The notes beneath the pieces were generated by a model. It did not search any database. It was not told the DNA's origin and saw only the letters and a program-made list of their open reading frames with translations. 22,321 nucleotides of DNA from BRH-c25 sp964447145 (GTDB lineage Bacteria; Bacillota; Clostridia; Lutisporales; Lutisporaceae). The position numbers and the translations under genes were made by a program. Below are positions 7,377-14,190 of this stretch, in pieces. Within the stretch, counting starts at the first letter, position 1, and every line of letters starts with the position of its first letter. The stretch lies in NCBI GenBank assembly GCA_964447145.1, contig CAYURW010000039.1, positions 1 to 22,321 of the forward strand, read 5' to 3'.

Positions 7377-9236
7377 TTATTGTCTAGTGTCTATCCTAAA
7401 ATTAATAGCTCTCAAGTATTCTATAATTTCCATTATTAGATCATTTTCAGTAATTAAATCTGAATACTCAAGCTGCTTTTCTGCAAGCTCAATTTCTTTT
7501 GCCAATTTTTCTGCGGGATGAGCCGTCCCGTTTTCTACATCAAAGGCAATTCCGCGGGAGGAAAGGCATATATATTTATCTGTTATAAAATACCCATAAC
7601 GCATTATCGCAATTCCTTCAGGGGAATTGAGCAGATCTCTTCCGAACATGGGCACGTTTTCGCTTTCGATTCCCATAATATTCAATATTGTTGGCATAAA
7701 ATCAATGCCCCCTCCGGTTATGTGCTTTATACTTTCATTTTTCTGCCCCGGCAAATGAATGATAAGCGGAACCCTTTGCTGCTTAATCCAATTATAGTCA
7801 TTCATATCCTCTATTCCAAGGAACTCTGCGAGACAGTCTTTTCTGTCCTTGGGCACCGCAAAATGATCCCCATAAACCGCCAATACCGAACGATCCGCAA
7901 TTCCTTCCTTTTCAAGCTTATCAATGAATTCACCCAGGGCCTCATCTGCATAATGTATTGCTTCAAAGTAATTGCCTAGGAAAGTATCCTTATATTTCCC
8001 CAATTCAAAATTGCTGTAATACTTTTTATCATTATTAAAAGGATGGTGACTGGTAAGAGTTATCAGTAATGAAAAATATGGTTCCTTCTGATTTTCCAGA
8101 TACCTTAGAGATTGCCTGAAAAATGACTTGTCACTAAGCCCCATTCCGCAGATTTCATCATGAGTGTAACTATTCTTGCTTATTAACTCATCAAAGCCCA
8201 AAGACATGCGCATAATGCTTCTGTTCCAGAAACCCGGCCTGCAGGCATGCATTTCCGAAGCATAGTATCCCGCTTCTTTCATTTTTTTAGCCAGAGAATA
8301 GTAGTAGTTTCCGGAAAACCTGATGTAAGTCGATCCCTCCCTGGCAGGATAAATTGACACATTTGAAAGGAGCTCTGCGTCAGAAGTTCCTCCTCCTGCG
8401 GTCTGAGTATAGTAGTTATCAAAATACAGGCTGTTTTTTATCAGTCTGTTTAAATTTGGGGTTATTTCCTGACCATTTATTTCTCTGTTGATGACACAAT
8501 CCTGAAGTGCCTCAACCTGAATAACAATAAGGTTTTTATCCTTTCCTGCACCAAAATACTCGGGTTCTTGAGAAAAATCTGCTTTTTTACTGCGAAAATA
8601 CTCCTTTATCTCAGCTTTCTTTCCCTCCGATACCTGCCTCTGCTTGTTCTTACTGGTCTCCATAAACATAAAAGCATCTATGCTATGAAAATTCACCAAT
8701 CCGATATTCTGGACAATATATACCTTGTCATAAAAAGATTTAAATATAAAGGGCTGTGTTTTCAAGAGTTCAGACACCCCATAGCTGCATAGCCCCATTC
8801 CCGCTGCAAGGGTCAGTGCGGCACCGATAAGCCTTTTTCCCCGACCTGTGTTGTATTCTTTTTTTGAATTTGTCCGATTAATTATAAGTGGGAGTACCTG
8901 AATGTCCACAATAAATATTATGTCAGAAGCATGAATAAGGCTGATTATACTGCTTTTTACTGAGGAAAGACATGAGACCTGAACCAGGGTATTTATTGAA
9001 ATAACACTGAAAAAATATCTGTAGAACAGCAGATCTGCAATTATAATAAAAGTTATGACACAATTGATAGTATACAACAATATCCTTTTCAATCTTTTTT
9101 TTACAAGATTGACCCAGCAAATTAAGATAAGCACTGCACCTGCAACAGATGCCAGCAGGGCAATATTGCAGATATCGCTTTCAACAAGATGGTTAAAAAT
9201 TAAAAGCTTACAAAATATTATCCCCGCAAAAATCAT
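7377..9236 (-). CDS. LtaS-like phosphoglycerol transferase / sulfatase-family membrane protein
   Basis: Alkaline-phosphatase-superfamily enzyme of the lipoteichoic acid synthase type. Residues 1-155 contain about four to five hydrophobic segments; the rest is the extracellular catalytic domain. Visible active-site elements are E242 in 'LIVIQVEALQ', the nucleophile T284 in 'TAGGGTSDAEL', 'FWNRS' (336-340) and the metal-binding 'YGDHF' (455-459). Such enzymes transfer glycerol phosphate from phosphatidylglycerol to a polymer or glycolipid. At 619 residues it is of normal family length. The start is uncertain: ATG 9236 has no ribosome site, whereas GGAGGGG lies at 9304-9310 and the frame stays open up to it with an ATA codon (9291-9293) at start distance. 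The gap from the convergent ATPase gene (7252-7376) holds nothing convincing. Confidence 0.9.
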   Translation of the reverse strand: MIFAGIIFCKLLIFNHLVESDICNIALLASVAGAVLILICWVNLVKKRLKRILLYTINCVITFIIIADLLFYRYFFSVISINTLVQVSCLSSVKSSIISLIHASDIIFIVDIQVLPLIINRTNSKKEYNTGRGKRLIGAALTLAAGMGLCSYGVSELLKTQPFIFKSFYDKVYIVQNIGLVNFHSIDAFMFMETSKNKQRQVSEGKKAEIKEYFRSKKADFSQEPEYFGAGKDKNLIVIQVEALQDCVINREINGQEITPNLNRLIKNSLYFDNYYTQTAGGGTSDAELLSNVSIYPAREGSTYIRFSGNYYYSLAKKMKEAGYYASEMHACRPGFWNRSIMRMSLGFDELISKNSYTHDEICGMGLSDKSFFRQSLRYLENQKEPYFSLLITLTSHHPFNNDKKYYSNFELGKYKDTFLGNYFEAIHYADEALGEFIDKLEKEGIADRSVLAVYGDHFAVPKDRKDCLAEFLGIEDMNDYNWIKQQRVPLIIHLPGQKNESIKHITGGGIDFMPTILNIMGIESENVPMFGRDLLNSPEGIAIMRYGYFITDKYICLSSRGIAFDVENGTAHPAEKLAKEIELAEKQLEYSDLITENDLIMEIIEYLRAINFRIDTRQ

Positions 9237-9374
9237 TGCATCAGTATCAAAAATGCCCTTCCATCCTTCATATGCTATTATTTTTGTTCTTATTGTTTTG
9301 TCACCCCTCCAAAGAGCAAAGGCGCAACTTCCTTCTTTGCCGCCAGTACTCCTTTTTTACCTGTGCATCAAAAT

Positions 9375-9415
9375 AGCCGACTGCGTCTATATTCTTTGCA
9401 GTCAGCTGTTTTTTT
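9375..9415 (+). terminator. Intrinsic terminator-like hairpin between mgtC-like and ltaS-like genes
   Basis: AGCCGACTGC (9375-9384) pairs with GCAGTCAGCT (9398-9407; nine pairs plus one G-T) and is followed by T7 (9409-9415) on the plus strand. On the minus strand, where both neighbouring genes lie, only ATTTT follows. It may terminate the MgtC transcript weakly and block plus-strand antisense transcription strongly. Confidence 0.7.
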
Positions 9416-9441
9416 ACACCTGTATATTTATTATTGACTTC

Positions 9442-10128
9442 CTATACTTCTTCCACGAAAGAAACCCCATCATGGGAAGAAATCATTGTTAATATGTCCT
9501 TATGGTTTTGATTTGCATTAAACTTCAATACAAAGGTTGCAGCAAAACTCCTGCCGATTAAGTAAGGCTGTTCAAAGTCTTTAATAGTAATGTTTTCTGC
9601 CCTTATGAAAGCCAGAAATGAACGCAGGCATTCAGCATCGTCAAACAGTACATACATTCTTATGCGGTTACTTTTTGCTGTATAATTGTCCTGCACCCTT
9701 TCCCCTATTATTATTGAAAAAAGTGTAATAATCAACATGGCAAGAGAACCGCCATACATGCCAAAGCCTATGGCAAGGCCCAGGCATGCCGACACCCATA
9801 GGCCTGCAGCAGTCGTTATTCCCCTGACCCTATGATAACCGCTTACCATAACAGTACCTGCGCCAATAAATCCAACTCCCGAAAGCACCTGTGCAGCAAT
9901 ACGTGAAGGATCGGTAAGGCCATTCAGCCTGGATACATGCAAGCCTATTATCGATGCCATAGCCGACCCTATACAAACCAGTATATAAGTACGCAACCCT
10001 GCAGCACGCATTTTCCTTGTCCGTTCAAAACCTAGAATGCCGCCCATTACCGCCGCCGCCAAAAGCCGCAGCACCACCGACGTCTCAAAGGTCATTGGGA
10101 AGCCTAACGAAGTAATCCACTGTTCCAT
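9442..10128 (-). CDS. MgtC/SapB family membrane protein
   Basis: 228 residues. The N-terminal ~145 residues are hydrophobic with about four to five membrane segments and carry the family signatures 'GGILGFERTRKMRAAGLRT' (29-47) and 'VLSGVGFIGAGTVM' (81-94), followed by 'GLWVSACLG'. Residues ~150-228 form a cytoplasmic ACT-like domain ('IRMYVLFDDAECLRSFL...'). MgtC proteins are linked to magnesium limitation and to restraint of ATP synthase in Salmonella; in Firmicutes the role is less clear. ATG 10128 follows GGAGGGTG. The gene has a ~135-nt leader that contains a short upstream ORF (see 10158-10217) but no M-box magnesium riboswitch that I could recognise. Confidence 0.92.
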   Translation of the reverse strand: MEQWITSLGFPMTFETSVVLRLLAAAVMGGILGFERTRKMRAAGLRTYILVCIGSAMASIIGLHVSRLNGLTDPSRIAAQVLSGVGFIGAGTVMVSGYHRVRGITTAAGLWVSACLGLAIGFGMYGGSLAMLIITLFSIIIGERVQDNYTAKSNRIRMYVLFDDAECLRSFLAFIRAENITIKDFEQPYLIGRSFAATFVLKFNANQNHKDILTMISSHDGVSFVEEV

Positions 10129-10157
10129 TGCTATATCCCACCCTCCTTTAAATACAG

Positions 10158-10217
10158 TTAAATAATCAGGTCATTGATCAGGTTTGTCATGCCTTGCTGC
10201 ATGAATTCCTGCTGCAT
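10158..10217 (-). CDS. Candidate 19-residue leader peptide upstream of the mgtC-like gene
   Basis: ATG at 10217 is preceded by AAGGGA (4 nt away) and reads MQQEFMQQGMTNLINDLII to a TAA at 10158-10160, ending 29 nt before the mgtC-like ATG. It lies inside the predicted transcript from the 10268-10295 promoter. Its position resembles leader ORFs of Salmonella mgtC, but the sequence shares no proline or other sensing codon run, so a regulatory role is speculative. Confidence 0.4.
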   Translation of the reverse strand: MQQEFMQQGMTNLINDLII

Positions 10218-10267
10218 AGTGTCCCTTGATCATACATTGCTCATTTCTGACATTATTTTCTTATTCA

Positions 10268-10295
10268 ATTATACCATTATATTAATTCTCTACAA
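10268..10295 (-). promoter_or_regulatory. Probable SigA promoter of the mgtC-like gene
   Basis: Read on the minus strand: TTGTAG (10295-10290), a 16-nt spacer and TATAAT (10273-10268). The predicted start near 10262 gives a leader of about 135 nt. Confidence 0.6.
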
Positions 10296-10409
10296 CAAGG
10301 AAACCGGTAACGTATAGCGAAAACCAACTGAAGACGAGGAAATGCCCATCCGCATCTATACATTTCAGGATAAAACCAATTATACAAAATCTGATTAAAA
10401 ATCGCAAAA

Positions 10410-10461
10410 ACATATTTCTGTTGCCTTGATTTGTGAATACGCCAAAGTTTGTATGTTATTT
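10410..10461 (+). repeat. Left copy of a ~50-bp sequence flanking the Nudix gene
   Basis: CATATTT...TTGATTT..GAATAC.CCAAAG.TTGTATGT.ATTT resembles the segment at 11272-11321 in the same orientation, with substitutions and small gaps. The rest of 10296-10540 shows no gene; it is AT-rich spacer with no recognised riboswitch. Confidence 0.5.
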
Positions 10462-10543
10462 AAGTGCCGGCAAACCTGTGGCAAGTATGCCCAATGTTTG
10501 ATATACTGTATCTAAGATCAGGTTCCATAGATACACTTACAGC

Positions 10544-10640
10544 GGTGCAATATTAAAGCGGATTTTATAGTTATGCAACAGAGGTGCAATATTAAAGCGG
10601 ATTTTATAGTTATGCAACAGAGGTGCGATATGAAGATGGA
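10544..10640 (+). repeat. 39-bp tandem repeat covering the Nudix translation start
   Basis: GGTGC(A/G)ATAT begins at 10544, 10583 and 10622, a 39-bp (13-codon) period. Units 1 and 2 are identical over their length; the third is divergent from its seventh base onward. The repeat is in frame with the Nudix gene and includes the AGAGGTG ribosome-site sequence. Confidence 0.88.
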
Positions 10641-11244
10641 TTTTACAAAAATCGAAAACAGGGAAATTACTATATGCGACAGAGATGTATACAGAGAGTT
10701 TTCAATTTTGGTGCCAATCATAAAAACTGACTACGACTGCTCCCTTTTATTTGAGATCAGATCCCAGAACCTTAATAAACAGCCTAGTGAAATATGTTTT
10801 CCCGGAGGGAAAATCGAAGATTCCGAGGGGAAAAAGCAGGCTGCCCTTAGGGAAACAGCTGAGGAACTTCTTGTTCCCGAATCAGGTATTGATATTATTG
10901 CGGAGCTTGATACTGTTGTTACGCCTTTTAACAGCATCCTTTACCCTTTTGCGGGGGAGCTGTCTGAATATAATGGGACCTTTAATCCGGATGAGGTAGA
11001 AAGTGTTTTTAGTGTGCCTCTGTCCTTTTTTATCGATAAAGCTCCTTTGTGCCATTATGTTGATATAATAACACAGCCCCAGGAAAGCTTTCCCTTCCAT
11101 ATGGTACAGGAAGGGAGAAATTATCCCTGGGGCAAGGGGCGATACCCTGTGTATTTCTACAGCTATGAGGATAAGATTATATGGGGCATCACTGCAAGAA
11201 TCATAAACAATCTGGTAAGCTTGTTGACTTCCTATACATTTTAA
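10630..11244 (+). CDS. Nudix hydrolase, CoA pyrophosphatase (NudL/YeaB)-like
   Basis: Hydrolyses a nucleoside diphosphate linked to another moiety; the CoA subgroup cleaves CoA to phosphopantetheine and 3',5'-ADP. The Nudix box is visible as 'GGKIEDSEGKKQAALRETAE' followed by EL, preceded by 'QPSEICFPGG', the layout of the CoA pyrophosphatase group. The ATG at 10630 (or 10636) is preferred because AGAGGTG (10619-10625) sits 4-10 nt upstream. An upstream in-frame ATG at 10573 would add 19 residues from the tandem repeat (MQQRCNIKADFIV-type) but lacks a ribosome site. Length from 10630 is 204 residues, normal for the family. The gene is isolated between two ~50-bp related repeats. No terminator was recognised. 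Confidence 0.88.
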   Translation: MKMDFTKIENREITICDRDVYREFSILVPIIKTDYDCSLLFEIRSQNLNKQPSEICFPGGKIEDSEGKKQAALRETAEELLVPESGIDIIAELDTVVTPFNSILYPFAGELSEYNGTFNPDEVESVFSVPLSFFIDKAPLCHYVDIITQPQESFPFHMVQEGRNYPWGKGRYPVYFYSYEDKIIWGITARIINNLVSLLTSYTF

Positions 11245-11271
11245 GATGGGCATCAGTTAATTATATTTTGG

Positions 11272-11321
11272 ACATAATATTTAGCTTGATTTATAGGATA
11301 CCCAAAGGTTGTATGTCATTT
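11272..11321 (+). repeat. Right copy of the ~50-bp sequence flanking the Nudix gene
   Basis: Related to 10410-10461 in the same orientation; the best-conserved core is ATAC.CCAAAG.TTGTATGT.ATTT. AGGATAC (11295-11301) is also the left arm of a long-range 7-bp inverted repeat with GTATCCT (11343-11349). Confidence 0.5.
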
Positions 11322-11366
11322 CTTGATTCGCTGCTTACCGGCGTATCCTGAATAACATAATGGGAT

Positions 11367-13415
11367 TCAGTTTGCAATAATATCTGTAAATTCCCCCAGA
11401 TCAGTTACCGGAGCCCTGCATGAATAATTTTTGCATACGTAGGCGGTCGCTTTGTCTTCCATCATTATCTGTTCCCTTGTATAAGGTATCATTTCCGTTA
11501 TGCCTTCCGCCAAGGAGTCTGCATTCTTAAACACCACCACCGTAAAGGGCTGAAAGCTTTTATTGATCAGTTCCAGCATTTTTATGGCATTTTGATCTTC
11601 CCGGTTGCCGACTATCACTATTTCGGATGGATTACCGTTCTTAAAAAGCAGCGTCATCAACATATATGTGTAACCGGTGGGATGGCTCTCTACCGCAGTT
11701 CCGAAGGTTCCAAGCTGCATATATGCCTTTTCTTCCAGGTCCGGGTCCCCGGTAAGCTTTCCCAATCTCAAAAAGTTCAGAGCAGCTGCAGAATTACCTG
11801 AAGGGGTCGCTCCGTCATATACATCCTTTGGCCTTATAATAAGCTCTTCACTGTCGCTTCCGTATAAGTAGAACCCTCCGTTATCCCCGTCATAGAAATA
11901 CTTTGTCATATCGCTGCTTAATTTTAATGCAAGCTCAAGATAATCAGCCTTAAAAACGGATTCATACAATTCAATAAGCCCATGGATCAAAAAGGCGTAA
12001 TCATCCAAATATGCCGGATATGCAGCTTCTCCTTCCCTGTACCTGGCAAGTAGCCTGCCGTCACTTCTTATAAGCTTTGTTCTGATGAAATTCAGGGCTT
12101 TTTCTGCAGCATCAGAATACCTTTTGTCTCCAAGGACCCTTGATCCTATTGCCAGGGCGGCAATCATCAATCCGTTCCATGATGTGAGTATTTTGTCATC
12201 CTTGTATGGATGGATCCTTTTTTCCCTTGCTTCAAATACTCTCTTTCTGTGCTTTTCTGCCGGATTATTGCGCAGATTGTCAAAGGCTTCCTGGTTATGA
12301 AGAAGGTTCGGTATGCTTTTGCCCTCGAAGTTGCCTCCCTCGTTAATCCCATAATAGCTATTGAATTCTGCGGCTGAATCCTCCCCCAATATCTCGGCTG
12401 TCTCCCCTGGACTCCAGGTATAGAATTTTCCTTCAATGCCTTCCGAATCAGCATCCTCTGCTGAATAAAATCCCCCCTCGGGTGAGGTCATATCCCTGAG
12501 CACGTATTCGAATATCTGCCTTGCCGCTCCTCCATACCGGGGATTGCCGGTTGCCTGATAAGCCTCAAGATATATGGTCGCAAGCTGAGCATTGTCATAA
12601 AGCATTTTTTCAAAATGAGGGACCAGCCATCTACGGTCAGTAGAATATCGGGAAAACCCATAGCCTACATGATCGAACATCCCTCCCCTATACATTGAAC
12701 ACAGTGTCTTTTCTACCATATTCAGTGCATCAGGATCATTTGTAAGCTTCCAATATCTCAGCAGAAATTGAAGAGTGTGGGGCGTAGGGAATTTTGGTGC
12801 CCTTCCGAAGCCGCCATATTCACTGTCAAAATTTGATTTCAAATTCTTAAATGCTTCACCCGCCGTTTCTACGGTGAGTTCTCCTATGGGCTCATCTTCC
12901 GAATCCGAGTTCAAATAATTCAAAATGTTCTCCGAAGCCGCCAAAAGCCTATCCCTTTGCTTATTCCAGGATTCAATCGTTTTCTCTAATATTTCAATCA
13001 ATCCGGGATGACCCATTCTTGATCTTTTAGGGAAATATGTCCCTGCAAAGAAGGGCTTCTTATCCGGAGTCATAATAATAGTCAGGGGCCACCCCCCGCT
13101 TCCAGTCAAAGCCTGGCATACATTCATATATATGTGGTCAATATCGGGCCTTTCCTCCCTGTCCACTTTAACAGCTACAAAATTATCATTTAATGCCCCG
13201 GCCACTTCCTGGTCCTCAAAGGACTCCCGCTCCATCACGTGGCACCAGTGGCAGGTGGAATAGCCTATGGAAAGAAATATGGGCCTGTCTTCTGCCTTTG
13301 CCTTTTTAAATGTCTCTTCCTCCCATGGATACCAATCTACCGGATTGTGGGCATGCTGCAAAAGGTAGGGGGATTTTTCATGAGAAAGGCGGTTTGTATA
13401 TTTATGTTCGGTCAT
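11367..13415 (-). CDS. yyaL: Thioredoxin-domain protein, YyaL/DUF255 (SPATA20-like) family
   Basis: 682 residues, full family length. The N-terminal ~165 residues are the DUF255 thioredoxin-like domain: 'NRLSHEKSPYLLQHAHNPV', then the redox motif CHWC (55-58) in 'GYSTCHWCHVME', 'VKVDREERPDID' and 'GGWPLTIIMTPDKKPF'. The remainder is an (alpha/alpha)6-barrel-like region ('GGFGRAPKFPTPH', 'HFEKMLYDNAQL', 'KDDKILTSWNGLMIAAL', 'DGATPSGNSAAALNFLRL') resembling N-acylglucosamine epimerase or glycosidase folds. The cellular function is not established; a protein-thiol or sugar-related role has been suggested for the family. ATG 13415 follows AGGAG at ~10 nt. It is a single gene, convergent with the Nudix gene, with no clear terminator. 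Confidence 0.95.
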   Translation of the reverse strand: MTEHKYTNRLSHEKSPYLLQHAHNPVDWYPWEEETFKKAKAEDRPIFLSIGYSTCHWCHVMERESFEDQEVAGALNDNFVAVKVDREERPDIDHIYMNVCQALTGSGGWPLTIIMTPDKKPFFAGTYFPKRSRMGHPGLIEILEKTIESWNKQRDRLLAASENILNYLNSDSEDEPIGELTVETAGEAFKNLKSNFDSEYGGFGRAPKFPTPHTLQFLLRYWKLTNDPDALNMVEKTLCSMYRGGMFDHVGYGFSRYSTDRRWLVPHFEKMLYDNAQLATIYLEAYQATGNPRYGGAARQIFEYVLRDMTSPEGGFYSAEDADSEGIEGKFYTWSPGETAEILGEDSAAEFNSYYGINEGGNFEGKSIPNLLHNQEAFDNLRNNPAEKHRKRVFEAREKRIHPYKDDKILTSWNGLMIAALAIGSRVLGDKRYSDAAEKALNFIRTKLIRSDGRLLARYREGEAAYPAYLDDYAFLIHGLIELYESVFKADYLELALKLSSDMTKYFYDGDNGGFYLYGSDSEELIIRPKDVYDGATPSGNSAAALNFLRLGKLTGDPDLEEKAYMQLGTFGTAVESHPTGYTYMLMTLLFKNGNPSEIVIVGNREDQNAIKMLELINKSFQPFTVVVFKNADSLAEGITEMIPYTREQIMMEDKATAYVCKNYSCRAPVTDLGEFTDIIAN

Positions 13416-13512
13416 TTATTTTCAACTCCTAAAACAATGTTTAGTTTATTATTGCCCGAATTTAATAAAAACAATGATTTTATTGATTTGCTCAAGCAGT
13501 GGAAGCAGCGGG

Positions 13513-13539
13513 AAGCAGCGGGGACGGTTCTTTTTGCTT
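13513..13539 (+). repeat. REP-like 27-nt repeat, copy A
   Basis: Arms AAGCA/TGCTT separated by 17 nt containing GGGGACGGTTCTT. The reverse complement of copy E is identical. The left arm is preceded by two degenerate AAGCAG(C/T)GG units (13495-13512), as also seen at other copies. Confidence 0.9.
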
Positions 13540-13558
13540 CGTGTGGTATACTACGTGC

Positions 13559-13596
13559 TTGACGTTACATATATTGTAATGTTATAATTTATGTAA
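13559..13596 (+). promoter_or_regulatory. Promoter and putative operator of the HTH-MFS operon
   Basis: TTGACG (13559-13564) and TATAAT (13583-13588) are 18 nt apart. The spacer holds TTACA-TATAT-TGTAA (13565-13579), and an ATGTAA follows at 13591-13596, giving inverted half-sites across the promoter. This fits autoregulation by the adjacent HTH protein (inference). Confidence 0.65.
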
Positions 13597-13614
13597 TGAT
13601 GGAGGTGTTTCCTT

Positions 13615-14190
13615 ATGAAAAAGATTACACTTGCAACCAGGGAAGAGCTAAATATCTATATGAGTCCTGTACGTCAGCAGCTGTTATGCGAATTAAGAAT
13701 TTCAAAAGATCCAATGACTCCAAAGGCGCTTTCCCATAAACTCAAGATATCTGCTTCAAGTGTACAGCACCACATAAAAAAACTCATATCCCTCGGCCTT
13801 ATAGAGTTAGATCATATTGAAGTAATAAACGGTATAAGAGCCAGTTTTTATAGGCAAGCTCAAGTACTGGTACAGATAGGTCTGGGTAAATCAGATGATC
13901 TGTCTTCGCAGAGATTTGCATTGATACAGGATTCAATTTCACAGGTGTATGATGGTTTTTGCAAACATATGAAAAAGAGGATGAGCATACAGGGGAGCAA
14001 TGATTTGGAAAGTATGTGGAAATGGGGAGATATTCTGTCCGGGGTTGCTCATTTAAACGAGCAGGAATCCGATGGGTTAATGAAACTTATTGTATCATTT
14101 ATAGAACAGCATTCCAGGCCAACAACCGGAAGTACTCCATGGGAATATGCAATTATTGCATATAAAGCAGAGGATATATGTGATGAGTAA
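13615..14190 (+). CDS. Winged-helix (ArsR-like) transcriptional regulator
   Basis: 191 residues. Residues ~17-85 form a winged helix: 'MSPVRQQLLCELRISKDPMTPKALSHKL' followed by the recognition segment 'SASSVQHHIKKLISLGLIELD' and a short wing. The remaining ~100 residues are helical and may sense ligand or dimerise; no metal-binding cysteine cluster is seen, which argues against a metal-sensing ArsR. The start has GGAGGTG upstream. The stop codon overlaps the exporter start (ATGAGTAA), so the two are translationally coupled, and this protein probably controls its own operon. Confidence 0.82.
   Translation: MKKITLATREELNIYMSPVRQQLLCELRISKDPMTPKALSHKLKISASSVQHHIKKLISLGLIELDHIEVINGIRASFYRQAQVLVQIGLGKSDDLSSQRFALIQDSISQVYDGFCKHMKKRMSIQGSNDLESMWKWGDILSGVAHLNEQESDGLMKLIVSFIEQHSRPTTGSTPWEYAIIAYKAEDICDE

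Noticed and set aside
9055..9492. 145-codon plus-strand open frame across the ltaS-mgtC gap
   Set aside because: Overlaps the start of the ltaS-like gene and the intergenic hairpin, with no ribosome site and a composition expected from antisense sequence.
10129..10262. M-box magnesium riboswitch upstream of the mgtC-like gene
   Set aside because: None of the conserved M-box segments was recognised in the leader.
10464..10490. GCCGGCAAACC segment as a cyclic-di-GMP or similar riboswitch
   Set aside because: A short resemblance only; the other conserved blocks and a downstream expression platform are missing.
10544..10640. Tandem repeats as a CRISPR array
   Set aside because: The 39-bp units are contiguous with no unique spacers, lie in frame with a gene, and no cas genes are present. 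The same applies to the 42-bp repeats at 3888.
14147..14182. Earlier ATG for the MFS transporter
   Set aside because: Lies inside the regulator gene without a ribosome site; ATG 14183 has AGAGGA and the typical ATGAGTAA stop-start overlap.
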